Origin: Myrica gale
Taxonomy: Eukaryota; Streptophyta; Magnoliopsida; Fagales; Myricaceae
Reading direction: 5' to 3'
DNA length: 64,000 nucleotides
NCBI GenBank assembly: GCA_963930655.1
Contig: OZ005613.1
Span: 13,338,501-13,402,500 of the forward strand
In this document: piece by piece, positions 11,606 to 24,415 of the stretch
Numbering within the stretch: the stretch's first letter is position 1
Layout: each line of letters starts with the position of its first letter
Position numbers and translations under genes: made by a program
Notes under the pieces: model-generated
Database searches by the model: none
What the model saw: only the letters and a program-made list of their open reading frames with translations
What the model was told of the DNA's origin: nothing

Positions 11606-11647
11606 CTCATGTGAATGCTCCATGTGTCATGGGTTTTTCTAACCTCT
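11606..11647 (-). repeat. LTR-end remnant (left)
   Basis: About 40 bp here match 16,678-16,719 in the same orientation, sharing ATGCTCCATGTGTCATGGGTT followed by TCTAAC. On the minus strand the right copy begins TGTTAGATAACCC, and TGTTA is a common LTR start. These short matches flank the copia pol remnant, so they are best explained as what is left of its two LTRs. The match does not extend further. Confidence 0.5.
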
Positions 11648-11649
11648 CT

Positions 11650-14600
11650 CACTCATCCACATTGGTGTCATCCCTACTAACTGTATCCACTTGAACTCTT
11701 ATCTCTTCATCCTTACATACTAGAAATAAAGTGTGCGACCTGACGAGAAAGCATAGGGTAGGAGGGTTATATCAAATTATCATCTAACCAACATAGTACC
11801 TCACTCAAAAATATCTCGTTCATGCCCTAGACTATTTTATCACACTAAATTGAGTCCCTTTAATCCCTTATAAGCACCAAAGCTTAAAACAACACTCGAT
11901 CTCACATCATATAATATGCTCATGATTGTGTCAATACAAAATGAAATAATCATCTGGACTATGAGCCATAAAATAAAGGTGTGTATCCAAAATAATCTTC
12001 CCTAGACACCCAAGTCAATTTATTTCTACTTGATCGCTTTCCTAGACATGTTCCGCGAAACCGTATAAATTGTGGTCCTAAGAAAACATGCTAAAGTAGT
12101 GTCATCGAGTATCTACTTCATGACATAGTTCCAGGTTCAAAGGGCACAGAGTAGACCATTAATAAATCTATAAGGGCTCACATAGTGACGGAACAAGGAT
12201 TCATCCGTCACTCCCTCAATGGGACGACAATAGTACATACAGTATGAAATGTATGCTACAATAGAGCTCCCACTCAAATGGGCTTGTCACACTCCAATGA
12301 CGTATGAATCTTGATCTAGTCTCCACAAAGGTGCCCTAATCTGAGTTTCTTACTACAATCGCTCTCCAAGCGCATGTATAAGATCTAACATTAGGTTTTA
12401 TGAAGTTTCTTGTATACTTCATGTGCGACTTTGATAAGCTAAGGCAACATTACTTAAAATAATCTTGCACGTAACTGAAATGTCAAGACAATTACTTGCT
12501 TGCTTTCTAAGCACTAAAGTAATAACTTTGTCTCATCCAACTCGCTATCCAAGTGTTGGGGTGATCATCCATGTGAGTGGATTGATCATAAACTGGTAAC
12601 ACATCAACAACGTGTGCCACAAAGTATCAATTTAAAACACAATGTATATGAAAAAATTATCAATATCATTAATGCAAAAGACACCTCTTATTATAAAATG
12701 TCAAATGAGATATTCATAAACAACATATATCAAATCCTACGAAGTACCAAACTCCTAACATGAGTCTGAAAATATCTCTAGCAATAGTCTTAGTAATCGG
12801 GTCGGCTATCATCTTCCTAATTGAGATATGTTGTAGAATCACCTCTCCTCACGCAACAATGTCACGAATTTAGTGATAACGAATGTCAATATGTTTGGTC
12901 TTTCCATGGTATTTAAGATTCTTGGTATATGCCAAATTCACCATACTATCACTATATATCTTAACGGTTTCATCTGCGAGAGTTGTAATAGATAGGTGCT
13001 GAAAGAATATCTTCAACCCAATAGCTTCTTGTATTGCTGCTGAATAAGCAACATACTCAGACTCCATCATGGACAAAGCTATGCATTATTGTTTCTTACT
13101 ACACCAATAGATGATTCATGCACTGAGTAGGAATGTGTAACTCGTAGTTGGTTTACGTTCATCTCTGTCGCTAGCCCAATCAGCATCATTGTAGCCTCTC
13201 AATCTCACATCTCCACCCTGATAGCAAAGAATGAGATCTGAAGTCCCACTCAAATATCAAAAGATCCTCTTAATCGCTTGCCAGTGAACAGGTCCAAGGT
13301 TGCTTTGATAACGACTTACCATACCTACTGCAAAGCAAATGTCCGGTCGAGTACACATCATAGCGTACAACAGACTTCAAACTGCATTTGCATAGGGAAT
13401 CCTAGCCATTTTAATCTTTTGCTCATCGCTCTTAGGCAATTATCAAGGCTCAATATATATCCATTCTCGATTGGAGTGTCTACGGGTTTCTAATTATGCA
13501 TATGGAATTGTTCTAGAATCTCTTGACAAATGTCTCTTGAGACAACCCAAAGAGCTTCCTAGATCAATCTCTAAATATCTTGACTCCATGCACAAAATTT
13601 GCCTCACCCATTCCTTCATCATAAAAGTAGAGGACAACCACCCTTTGATGGCGACAATCATTTCCAGCTAACAAAATGTCATCTACATACAATGATAGAA
13701 GCACAAAGTTCTTTCTTGTATACTTGACATACACACAATGGTCCTCTTCCAACATTTCAAAGCCAAACAAAGTGATTGCCTCATAAAATTTGAAGTACTA
13801 CTGTCAAGACGACTGTTTAAGACCATATATGGAACGTTTGAGCCGACATACTTTGCGCTCATGTCTTTAGGCCTCAAAGTCAACAGATTGATTTATATAG
13901 ATTTATTCGTCTAGTTCTCTATTGAGAAATGTTGTTTTCACATCCATTTGGAAAAGTTTCAAATCTAAGGATGCAGCAATAGCTAGAATAAGGCGAATAA
14001 AAACAATTCTCACCACTAGGGAGAATGTTTCTTCATAGTCTATACCTTTTCTCTAGGTATAATCTTTCACCACGAGACTGGTTTTATACTTATCAATTAA
14101 TCCATCTGCCTTATGCTTAATTTTAAGACCTATTTGTTTCCAATGGTCTTACGTCCAAGCAGAAGATCAACTAAGTCCCACACACTTGGTTCTTTGCCAT
14201 TGAACTTATCTCATCCCTCATAGCAACCAACCATTCATTTGAGATAGGTGAAGATAATGTTTCCTTATACAAAGCAGGTTCATCAGGTTCATACGGAGCA
14301 CACATGAAAGATTCCCCTTTAATCTCAAATCGACGATGAGGAATAGTTCCAAATTCGCTTCTACGTATCTGAGGCTCTTATGAGTCACTCTCTAGTGGTA
14401 CACTCCCACTACGAGCTAAGTCACTACTAATTTCTATGGTGATTTAAGGTTGAGATACAAAATCCCCACATTCACCAAAAGATGGTCTAAACCCTTCAAG
14501 CTCTTGTAATTCAAAGAGTTCAAGACTTATTTTTGTGCCACCGATATCTGAAAAATCATTCTTAATGAATGTGATATCACGCGGCTCTATCTCAGTCATT

Positions 14601-16496
14601 CCTCCATTAGGATGATCACCAAACATCACGTATCCCTTTGAGCTTTCAGAGTATCTTATAAAGATATGTTTGTTATTTCTAGGTCCTAGTTTCCCAAACT
14701 TATGGGATGTGCTGTGAACAAACCTGCAGAACCCCAGCACCGCAAATGCTCCAAAATAGGTTTTGTGCCATTCCAGGATTCATATGGAGTCTTAGGAACT
14801 GACTTCGAAGGCACTCGGTTAAGGATGTAAGCAACAGTCGGAAGTCATCCCCCCAGAAAGATATTGGGAGGTTGACATGTGCCATCATCAATCTAACTAT
14901 TTCCAATAAAGTACGATTTCTTCTTTCTGTAACACTATTTGTTGCAGAATTCCAGGAATCGTTATACCTTTTTCCTCACACAGTTGTTAAACCTAAGTGG
15001 ATGGATATTCACGACCCCGATCAGTGCGAAGAACTTTTAAATTCTTCTCTTTCTGATTCTCAACCTCTGCCAAAAAATGTTTGAAGCAATCAAATGCTTC
15101 ATAACGATGTGAGATCAGATAAACGTAACTGAAATGAAAATAATCATCTATCAAAGTGAGATACCCCAATAGGCCTTCAACACATCTTGAGTTGAAAAAT
15201 TCTAGAGGATAGGTACGCAAAAGGTTTTCTACATGACGTGCCTTTACGTTTATAGGTATGCAAATATCTGAATGGACTAATTCTAGAGGATGAGATGCCC
15301 TAGTTGCCTTACCAAAAGGTTTTCTACATGCTTTACCAACTAAACAAGGCTCACACACAAGTAGGCTTACATAAGCGAGATACCCCAATAGGCCTTCAAC
15401 ACATCTTGAGTTGAAAAATTCCAACTCGTAATACTTCTTCACTCGTTCCGTTACCCAAAATAACATACTGGTTTCCTACCGGTAGTTTTCTATAATCTAC
15501 AAATTTAACTCAATCTCTAGCTACATGTTTGGTTGCTTCAGTATCTACAATCCATTTAGGGATCGAGTGAGCGACGTATACATGTGAACAAACAAAAGTG
15601 AAGAAAGAGTTTGGTCCAGATGGAACCTTCTTCGGCTCAGTGCACTCACGAGCGAAGTGACCCTTCTGACCACAGTTATAGCATTTCATCTTGGTCTTAC
15701 CTTTCTTGCCAGCGCGCTTACCTCTGTTTGCATTGCAATTTTTTCATTATTAGGCCCAAGACCCTTTGTTGTACCAATTGACTTCTCAGCCGCTTTGCGC
15801 TTAAACCTAAATGATTTTCGTTGCCCACCTTGGGCAACAAGCACAGTTGGACAGTTCGCACCCAACTCCGCCTCTAGCTCCAAATGGCGAGAAATATCAA
15901 CAAATGTCTTAATATTCTCATTGAGTCAAGACTAATTTCATTTGTCTCCAAGCGGACTCTGGCAGTGAACATATCACAGCTTGAACTTGCTGCTCATCCG
16001 TGAGATTAACACCTGCCACCTTTAGATCTCGAATCAAGGCAGACATGTTTCTCAGATGGACAATCATGGTATGCTTTAGGTCCATAACGTACTGATCAAA
16101 CCTCAAGGTAAGAGCATGCAATCTAGTTGCATATGTGCCCCTATAAGCAGCTTTCAGTTGGATCCATATTTCCTGGGCAGTTTGGTAGTTCTCAGAAGCC
16201 TCAATCAAATCATTGTGCATGCTACTTAACATAGTAAAGAGCGCGCACCTATCCTTTTAGCCCAAGCTTTTGGGAGCCTCAATGTCCCGACGATGTTGGG
16301 CAGTATTCTTATCTTCAGGTTGAGACATACTTGAGGTCAGATTCTCCAAGACTTTTTGTTCATTTAGCAGGTATTGTATCTTTTTGTGCCACATGTCATA
16401 GTTGGTACCGTCCAATTTCTCTCCCTTGGTCAGGTCAGCAACTGCACTTTTTATGGTCATTTCACTACATTCAATGCATGAATTTGACATTATCAC
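11650..16496 (-). mobile_element. Degenerate Ty1/copia retrotransposon
   Basis: Read on the minus strand (gag at high coordinates), the domains follow copia order. Gag of the UBN2 type: about 15,905-16,460 (KLDGTNYDMWHKKIQ; LHALTLRFDQ). CCHC zinc knuckle: 15,642-15,683 (C-X2-C-X4-H-X4-C intact). GAG-pre-integrase and integrase: about 14,990-15,470 (LVHSDIC, TLIDDYFHFSYVYL, LRTDRGREY, carrying Asp residues of the DDE triad). A further pol piece: 14,444-14,740. Reverse transcriptase: about 13,280-14,150, with YVDD at 13,678-13,689. RNase H: 12,870-13,076 (MESEYVA, TKHIDIRYH). Stops and frameshifts separate these blocks, and a 45-bp internal duplication disrupts the integrase region. The 3' part (11,650-12,780) has no clear coding text. 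It is a dead copy. Confidence 0.9.
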
Positions 16497-16677
16497 ACAT
16501 TTAAAATTTTATTCCAAAATCCTAACTAGACCATTAAAATATTTCTTACATAATGAGATCAAAAATTTCTTTATACTAGTAATCATCTCCATAAGTTAGA
16601 AAGAAATATTTAATTGATTTTAAATAAAATTCATGAATTAAACAAAGTTAATTCAATTGCATAACAAGTTAATTTCA

Positions 16678-16719
16678 AACCCATGTGGATGCTCCATGTG
16701 TCATGGGTTATCTAACACC
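16678..16719 (-). repeat. LTR-end remnant (right)
   Basis: Partner of the match at 11,606-11,647. It lies about 180 bp upstream of the gag frame on the minus strand, far too close for a complete LTR plus leader, so the 5' LTR has been largely deleted. No tRNA primer-binding site was recognised between it and gag. Confidence 0.5.
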
Positions 16720-17182
16720 TTGATTATGCAATTTTGAAAACTTTGTTTCCGTTCAGAAAGTTTGATACTGTTTAACAACCATTGATCTGCGTCAGTCATA
16801 ATATGAGACAGATCAGATTCAAACGTAGATTCATCCATTCCCTTTTGATACTGTTTTATTTTGCTGTAAGCATCGCAATCATTCTGTCATTTAGGAGGCT
16901 TAACTTCCACATGTTTAGTTTTCAAACTTGTCTTTGTGAATTTTCAAATTGATAGATGGTATGTTTGTTTGACAAAATGTTGATAATATTCTCGAAATTT
17001 TAGGAATTTTTACTTTATTGAGATTCATTGGAGTTTGTGAAAGATAAAGTTGGTATCGGTAAAAGTTAAAAATGTTTAGAGTGTTTATTTTGCTAAAATT
17101 ATCATACATCAAAATATTGGTACAGACTAATTACTCCTTTACGAAGACGAAGAAAGGGTGCTCTGTAAGGTGGTGGTGAGGG

Positions 17183-17204
17183 GAGAGAGAGAGAGAGAGA
17201 GAGA
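17183..17204. repeat. GA microsatellite in 5' UTR
   Basis: An uninterrupted GA run ends directly at the ATG of the reductase gene at 17,205. It would be transcribed in the 5' UTR. GA/CT tracts near start codons are common in plant genes; length variation here could be a useful marker. Confidence 0.85.
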
Positions 17205-19984
17205 ATGAGTGGTGGAACAGAGAGGATGGTGTGTGTTACCGGAGCTTCCGGATACATAGCGTCATGGCTGGTGAAGCTCTTGCTCCAACGCGGCTACACT
17301 GTTAAAGCCTCAGTTCGCGACCCAAGTCAGTGCTTATACGTCGGTTTTGTTTATAACAGATCTTTTTCTTTAAATTCAAGTTCGTGAATTCAATTTAGGT
17401 TTTTACCCCCCACGAAAATGATGATAAGTTGGTAACCTCCTTGAGTTTCCTGGAAGCAATTGTTAAAAAACTTTTAGTCGTCCAAGTTCTACCAATTAAA
17501 AAATGCAGTTATGTTTCATATATAGGAGAGCAATAGCTTCTCTTTTGCCCCCTCTAAGGGTTGTGGTAATCATACTGTGCAGTATTCGTAAACTTCGTGT
17601 TCTGGTTAGAAATTTATCAGTTCAAGGTTCGACAGTAGCTTTACTCTGCTTCTAACTTCCTACTAATCACCAAAAGGAGACGATATTTTTCATTTTTGCA
17701 ATTCGATGCTTGAATACTTCTCTTTGGTCTCACAAACTTGATATTTGAGGAGTGGATATACGTGCTGTTTGTTATTTTTCCCCTAAGAAAGCATTCACCG
17801 CAAATAAATAATTCTTGGGTTCTACTCAAAATCTGTATATTTGAGGAGTGGATATACGTGCTGTTTGTTATTTTTCCCCTAAGAAAGCATTCGCCGCAAA
17901 TAAATAATTCATGGGTTCTACTCAAAATCTGTGCCACAGATGACCCTAAGAAGACGCAACACTTAATTGCGTTAGATGGAGCTAAGGAAAGACTTCGTTT
18001 GTTCAAAGCAGACTTACTGGAGGAAGGATCTTTCGATTCCGCCATTGATGGATGTGAGGGTGTTTTTCATACAGCAAGTCCTGTTCTTGTCAATGTCACG
18101 GATCCACAGGTATATTATAAGCCACTATATGATCGATCGGCTGGAAGATGTTTGCTCTCCCATAGGTTTTATTCTGATGAGACTACATCTTTGATTTTTC
18201 ACATCTTTTAAAATGTTTGTTGACATTCATTGAATGCTCTTTCATCTCCATTAATATTCTCTGTTAGTGTGTCTTTGAACTCATTCAAAATTAAGAAGGA
18301 ACAACATGCCATAATGTGTCGAGTTACTGTCACAGTTTATATTTTAAAGGACTCTTGCATATATTAAGTGAACTTACACAAATTTATATGATATGTTCTT
18401 TACAGGCTGAATTAATTGACCCAGCAGTGAAGGGAACACTTGATGTTCTTAGATCATGTGCTAAAGCTTCCTCTGTTAAAAGAGTGGTTTTCACATCCTC
18501 CATGTCCACAGTTTTACCCTCTCAAGAAAGTATTACTTCTGATGTAGTAGTCGATGAGACTTGGTTTGCAGATCCTGCTAGTTGTGAGAAATCAAAGGTG
18601 CACATATACATATATGTGCTAATTTCTTATTACGTAGTTTCTTTTTTGTTTTTTTCAAGTGCTTGACTTAATGCTACATATACATGAGGATTTTTAAGTG
18701 GTTTGGTTATAGATTGTGACTTAACCATAATGGTCAAGATCCGAGGTTAGATCGATCAGGGCAGTTTGCTCTTCATATAGTCTTTTCTTTTGTATTTGGG
18801 TTAGTGTGACATATACTCGTTGTCAACAGCAGTACTCTTAGAGCAGAGAACACGGTGCTTCTTTTGGTTTAGCGGTATGATCACCTATATCCTCTATTAG
18901 CAGCACTCTTAGACAATGGTCAAACTAATATATTTCAGACATAAATTTTTCTTATTTTTTTCATCAGCACTGGTATAAGCTTTCAAAGATCCTAGCAGAG
19001 GAGGCTGCTTGGAAATTTGCACAGGAAAATGGAATTGACATGGTAACAGTGAACCCGGGGTGGGTGATCGGTCCTCTCTTACAGCCAACTGTTAATGCAA
19101 CTGTGAAGCCAATTCTCAAATATGTGAACGGTATTACTCATGCTAGTGAGATTGTTGTTTGACCTTTCTATTTGAACATTACAAATATATACTCGCTTTT
19201 GTGAATGAAATAAACACTATTGAAGAACATGCATGTCAATGGTTCTCGGACTAGATGGCATCTCTTCCCCCTTAGATAACAGGGTACAGGAAGAAAAGAC
19301 GAATTTAGTTCTCTGGTAATTTTTCACAGTTGGAAGAGTTTCTTTTAACTTGAAGGCGACCAAGTCCTAAATGCTGATTCTTGTAAAGTACTCTTACAGC
19401 TCACAATCTTTGAATATGTTTTAATTTGTCCCAGAAAGTGGATCTATCTAGTCCCCCCGTCTTCTAAAAGAGTCTTTTGTGCTGCAATTAAGCAGTTGAC
19501 ACTTTTGCCTTATGTAGGGGACGAAAGAGCTCTGGATGCAGTAGTGCCCGTCTGGGTTGATGTTAGAGATACTGCTAATGCACATATACTAGCCTTCGAG
19601 AATCCATCAGCTAATGGAAGATGTTGCTTAGTTGGATCAACCATCTCCTGTTCAAAGGTTATGAAGATCCTTACTGACAAGTAAGCTATATATATCCATA
19701 TAAATGACACTGGCATCAACTTTTCAATTTCCATCTTTGTCACTTTCCTTAAACTTTCCTTATTTACAAATATACTCAATTTTGCAACATATATCAAGTA
19801 CCGCAGTAACAGAAAACGCTTAACCCATTGTAGCAGTGAAGATGATCATGACAAGCCTTTTGTGTCACCCTACAAGGTGTCCAAGGAGAAGGCAGAAAGC
19901 TTGGGCCTTAAATTTACCCCTGTGGAGGTGACTTTAAAGGACACTGTTGAAAGCTTTAGGGAGAAGAACTTCTTGAGTGTCTGA
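17205..19984 (+). CDS. CCR/DFR-like SDR reductase, six exons
   Basis: Exons 17,205-17,325, 17,940-18,109, 18,406-18,597, 18,968-19,130, 19,518-19,680 and 19,807-19,984 join in frame with GT-AG introns to give 328 residues, the usual length for this family. It is an extended short-chain dehydrogenase/reductase. TGASGYIA at residues 12-19 is the dinucleotide-binding glycine motif, Arg38 (VRDP) suggests NADPH, Ser128/129 (FTSS) and Tyr164-X3-Lys168 (YKLSK) form the catalytic set. The sequence is closest in style to plant cinnamoyl-CoA reductase-like, phenylacetaldehyde reductase or tetraketide pyrone reductase proteins ([27 protein letters not shown] motifs). These reduce aldehydes or ketones in phenylpropanoid or volatile metabolism; the substrate is not readable here. 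The start follows a GA-rich leader. The last exon uses the acceptor before 19,807, which restores normal length; the stretch replacing the usual LYP-LPEK text is diverged. Cytosolic, no signal peptide. Confidence 0.88.
17741..17932. repeat. 96-bp tandem duplication in intron 1
   Basis: Copy 1 is 17,741-17,836 and copy 2 is 17,837-17,932, with two mismatches. The second copy stops 7 bp before exon 2 and its GCCACAG acceptor (exon starts 17,940). Copy 1 lacks that acceptor, so the splice site remains unique. Confidence 0.95.
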
Positions 19985-20306
19985 TTCCTGGTATCTGGGT
20001 AACTGAAGTCATAGGCAAATAATTACAAATAAGCTTTGCCTCCCTTCAATGTTCTTGTTTCAATTAAAAATCGTTCATAGCAGCGCTGGCTCCTTTTGAG
20101 GACTTCATGTTGTTATATTTGGCTATAAGCATTGCAATAATAGTGGTGTTAAGGAGGTGTAACTCCACATCTTTACTTTCCAAACAGATTGCTAACAAAG
20201 TATTCACTTTGCCAAAGTTAATTATCTCCCTGTCCATGCTTTCCCAAAAAAAAGTAAACTTTAGTTTGCGCCCTTAAACTACGAGGCTAATATCACTTTA
20301 GATGTC
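19985..20306. other. 3' flank of reductase gene up to repeat border
   Basis: Likely 3' UTR and downstream sequence of the reductase, followed from about 20,245 by text (TTTAGTTTGCGCCCTTAAACT...) of a type found in dispersed plant repeats. The tandem-repeat border at 20,307 falls inside that text. No gene seen. Confidence 0.5.
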
Positions 20307-21130
20307 CAAATTATCGACTTCATCACGTTGAACTCTCGAACTACCAAAATTCATTTATGTGTGCACTCAAATAAGATTTTTCCGTCAAAACTGTGTCAAA
20401 TGATCTATTTATAATATATGTGTTACGTTTTTGAGCGTATTTTTTATTTTGTTTAGGAACTCGAATAAAATAACTTGTGAGTTCGGAATGTACAGTCGTG
20501 GCCCAGTATCCACAATTTACAACCCACTACAACATATAATAACTTCCTAGTTCCTACAACTGACAACGATAGTAACGACAACACAATTCCAAGACATTAT
20601 AAAGGAAAAAACATGACTCGGCCCATCATATGAATTGAGCCCAATAGTGCTGCTCATTGAACAGATGCAGCCGTCTGCCCCCAATTTAGCCACCGAAGCG
20701 ATACATGTGTGCCCCCAATTAGTGAGTATCCTTGGAGCTCATAACATTATTCCTTAATTCGTCGTGACCCAATTTTGTTTTTTCCCACTAGTTTTTCTTT
20801 GTTAAGCCCTCAAGTTTCTTGCAGCAATTTGTCAAAATATTTAATCGTTCAATTTCTACTAAATAAAGAGTGGACTGATTTTTCATATGTAAGAAACCAC
20901 TAACTTATGCTCCATTGTCGGTCATTCAACATTTCCCAACGGAGCAAACGGTAAAAACAAATAATTGTTTATAACAAAAATAAAGGACAATAATTTGATT
21001 GAAGCACCTTTGTGATACATAATATGAACATCAACTGCACACATACATGAACCATACGAGCAGTAGAAACTTCCCAAAAACAAGTTGGCCGTGACACCCT
21101 TAACTCGCAACCTGTTCCGAAGTCACTGAC

Positions 21131-24100
21131 TCACTGCCCCCCCTCTTCAACAGTCTTGAACTGCACTGCTTTGTTAGCTTCCATGGCTGTGTCATAGGAT
21201 GCATGTAATCCAACAAGTAAATAGTAAACCAAGAGTACCAGAGTCCATACGCCGAATCTTGCGAAAGATTTTGAATCTATTGAGCCAAGAAGGAAAATGT
21301 TGATGGCGATCGATAACGATGGTAGCCATGGCACCAACGGTACCGCCCAAATTTTTGGTTCCTTTGCCTGTGGAACAAAAAGCCAAAGACCCAAGGTTCC
21401 AACGAACCAAATTGGCACAGTTATGAGGTACCCGATCCAACCATGAGAACTAATGCCCCAATAAGTAGCAGTGCCAATTGAGGATCCAACTATAAGCGCG
21501 AGACACAGGATGAGTTTGTTACGATTTGCTGTTGTTGTCACCCCACTAGAATAGTACCGGCGCACCATAAGGGCAAGAGCCACAAGCATGAAGATGAACA
21601 GTGTGGAGATCGAGAGTAGGTTGGAGAGAATACCAAGACTTGTGAAGAAGGCAATGACTGCAGTGGCTGCAAGCATGACAATTGTGGCGTTGACGGGTGT
21701 CCCGGTCTTGTCATTAACATGGGAGAGCCATGGGGGCAACATGTGGGTCCGAGCAATATGTGTGAGATAACGAGCCTGACCCACTGCGCTCACAAGCAAA
21801 ACGGTTGTCATCCCCTTCAGTGCACCAGCAGCAACCACGTACTTAGCCCAATTCCAACCAACTGCTTCGAATGCCACCGAAAATGGTGCATCTACATTAA
21901 TTTGTGTGGATGGCTGCATAAGGCATAGTGTTATAGCCATCAAACAATACGCCGTTGTCGTAAACGCCATTGAGCCCACAAGACCAATAGGGATGTCCCG
22001 ACCAGGATTCTTTGTTTCCTCGGCCATGGTTGAAACCGCATCAAACCCAACATAAGCAAAGAAAAGCACGGCTGATGCCTTGAAAACGCCACGGGCACCA
22101 AAAGGGGAAAATGGGGTGTAATTCTTCGTATCTGCTTTTGTAAGGCCCGCGACGATGATGAAGACAATGATGACAACATGAAAGATGGAGGCGATGTAAT
22201 TCAAACGGGATGAGCCCTTGGTGCTGAGGGCTGCGATGATACAAATGATAGCGATGACACCGACGGCTATGGGGTCGAGATATTTGTAGTCATTCCCGAG
22301 ACCATCGGCAACGATGCGGAAATCGTTTGGCTGGTGGTTGCAGAGTGTGGCGAAGTAGGATGTCCAGGAACGAGCAACGGCTGCTCCACCAATGACATAC
22401 TCGAGTAGGATATTGCCGGCAGCAATGAAGGCCATGAAGTCGCCGAGCTCTACCCTTAGGTAGGCAAATGATCCACCTGAAACGGAAAACAATTTGTTAC
22501 GATAGTATCTACCAAGCAGCATTTAACCATGTTTCTTTCGAACTAAGATCAAGGATGTTGAATTATGTTTGCAGATAGATATTGAATTGTGTTCGCAGGA
22601 CGTTCTCATGGATCCTATGACTATCTACCAAACATTAACCATGTTCTTTTTCAATCCGTTCAACATTCAAGCTAATTAACTTATGTCTCGGAAATGCAAC
22701 TGATTATTCAGGGATACTGATAGCTTGAGTCCAAAAGTGAAGATCCATCACCAATATAAAGAGAAATTACCTCAAATCCTATATCAATAATACAAATTAG
22801 AATTGGGTCATTGATTTAGTAGACTAAAAAAGAGCCAAGTTGAGCCAATACGGCAGCTGCTAACCATTTTTTAATAAATTTGTTGGGTTGGACTTATAAG
22901 TTACCTTAGAATTTTAAGAAATATTCAACCCGCTGGTTATAGAGAAACAGCCTAAATTCAGTCTGACTTGATACTGGTGGAACTAAGTATTGGGCTCTTT
23001 GCCTAAAAAAAATTAAAGCAAGGGGTTTTCTAATTCCGGGACTTGAGGAGAAATACTTGTCCAAATTCGCCCCCTTACAAGTCAAGGATTCAAACATATT
23101 TAATGTTCGGGCCCTCTTAAATAAGTTTACTCTAGCCAACTGCAAGCCTAAAAATGGTCAAGTGGGACTCAACTGAAGGCCAAGGTTTAAAAATTTTAAT
23201 TTGTCAAAAATACAACACAAGTCGATATATATGATTTCGGCGTAGGAGATCCTAGAAGAGTTGACCACGATCCCAAGAGAGAGAGAGGGAGAGGGAGAGG
23301 GAGAGGGACTTGGGGTTGCCATATTGGCATGTCCTAAATGAAGAAGGCCATGAAAAGTGTGGAACGTAAGGCCGAAACAGCTGCCAGACGCAACCCATAG
23401 AAAAATCAAAAATAATCCGGCTGAAGCGAGCCAGCCTCTCTTGTTGACTCTCAGCATGTGAGGAGATATTATGACATGCATTAATGAATCAACAAAGAGG
23501 AATTTTCAAATATCCGAACAAAAATAATTAATAGGAGCAAAAGAGATCGCAATCGACGTAGCGAGCGAGCGAAGCGTTGGCAGGGAAAGAGGCACAGATT
23601 CGATCTTTCCTTCTACCATTAAGTCCATGATCACAAAACGACAAACAGCATTTCATAAATCATCTTTGGACCTTATCTGCATGTTGGCACCGACTAGGAT
23701 GCTGAACCCAGCATCCAACTGAGTTAAGCATGCAGGTTATAAATAATTTTTTAATTTCGCCTAATAACAAAAAACAACAGTAGTCATTGAAATTCGTGCA
23801 AAATATGAATTTTATTGTTTTTTTTATAGATAAATATGAATTTTATTGAATCACTAAAACCATTAAAAAAGACGCGAATGAAATAAGAGAGGCGGGGTAC
23901 GAACCTGCTACAGGGATCTCCACGGCGAACTCGGTGTAGCAGAAAACAGATAGCATAGCGGAGATCCCGGAGACCACGTAGGATAAGACGACGGCGGGAC
24001 CCGCAACTTCTCTGGCCTCGAGACCGGTAAGGACGAAGATACCGGCGCCGATGACAGCGCCGATGCCGAACCACATGAGGTCCCACCAGGTGAGCGTCTT

Positions 24101-24313
24101 CTTCATCTCGTGCTCGCTCCGGGCCTTCACATCTACAAGCTCAGTGTGGTCCTTGGAACGCGTAAGGAACCGGTTCTTCAGCCTCAGCGGAGTCTCCTTC
24201 ATCGCCCTCGCGTAGTTTCCCCAGCTCTGAAAGGACTCCTCGGGGAGGAAATCATCTTTTGTGCAAGAGCACCCCCTCCTCCTCATCCCGTCGTCGCCTG
24301 CCGCTCCTACCAT
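21131..24313 (-). CDS. CAT: Cationic amino acid transporter, copy 1
   Basis: Two exons, 23,905-24,313 and 21,131-22,476, joined across a GT-AG intron of 1,428 bp, give 584 residues, the normal size for plant CAT proteins of the APC superfamily. Residues 83-97 read GIGAVIGAGIFVLTG, the unwound first membrane helix that binds substrate in APC transporters. A soluble N-terminus with DFLPEESFQSWGNYARA is typical of the CAT1/CAT5/CAT8 clade. Many hydrophobic segments follow through exon 2, including EYVIGGAAVARSW, FFAYVGFDAVSTMAEE and the C-terminal membrane helices. The protein should sit in the plasma membrane and take up basic and other amino acids with protons. No frameshift or stop. The ATG at 24,313 is preceded by a likely 5' UTR intron. 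The exact paralogue cannot be fixed. Confidence 0.93.
22477..23904 (-). other. Intron of CAT copy 1
   Basis: Donor GTTCGT and acceptor TTTCAG on the minus strand. It contains a GAGAGG minisatellite at about 23,278-23,308, which is two units longer in unit 2 (about 43,999-44,041). The open frames within it show no recognisable protein. Confidence 0.8.
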
Positions 24314-24324
24314 TCTGTCCTTAC

Positions 24325-24415
24325 CTGCAAATTAAAAAACAAAATAAGAAATTCTCTGTCTGAGATCCAGAAATGAAAATGAACAAAGAATAAAAGATCC
24401 AAGAATCACGTTTAC
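24325..24415 (-). other. Probable 5' UTR intron of CAT copy 1
   Basis: On the minus strand a donor-like AGG|GTAAAC (exon end at 24,416) is followed 91 bp later by a strong acceptor, a T-rich tract ending TTTGCAG, with the ATG 11 bases beyond. Inferred from splice-site quality only. Confidence 0.45.

Noticed and set aside
16950..17105. Third member of the GGGTGCGTTTG MITE family
   Set aside because: Begins with a similar GGTATGTTTGTTTG, but the right end does not form a convincing inverted repeat and the interior does not align.
17738..18211. 157-codon frame as an independent gene
   Set aside because: It is the 96-bp intron duplication translated in series followed by exon 2 of the reductase and intron 2.
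21131..24313. Other-frame open reading frames across CAT exon 2 as overlapping genes
   Set aside because: They are shadows of the GC-balanced transporter coding sequence and recur identically in every copy for that reason.
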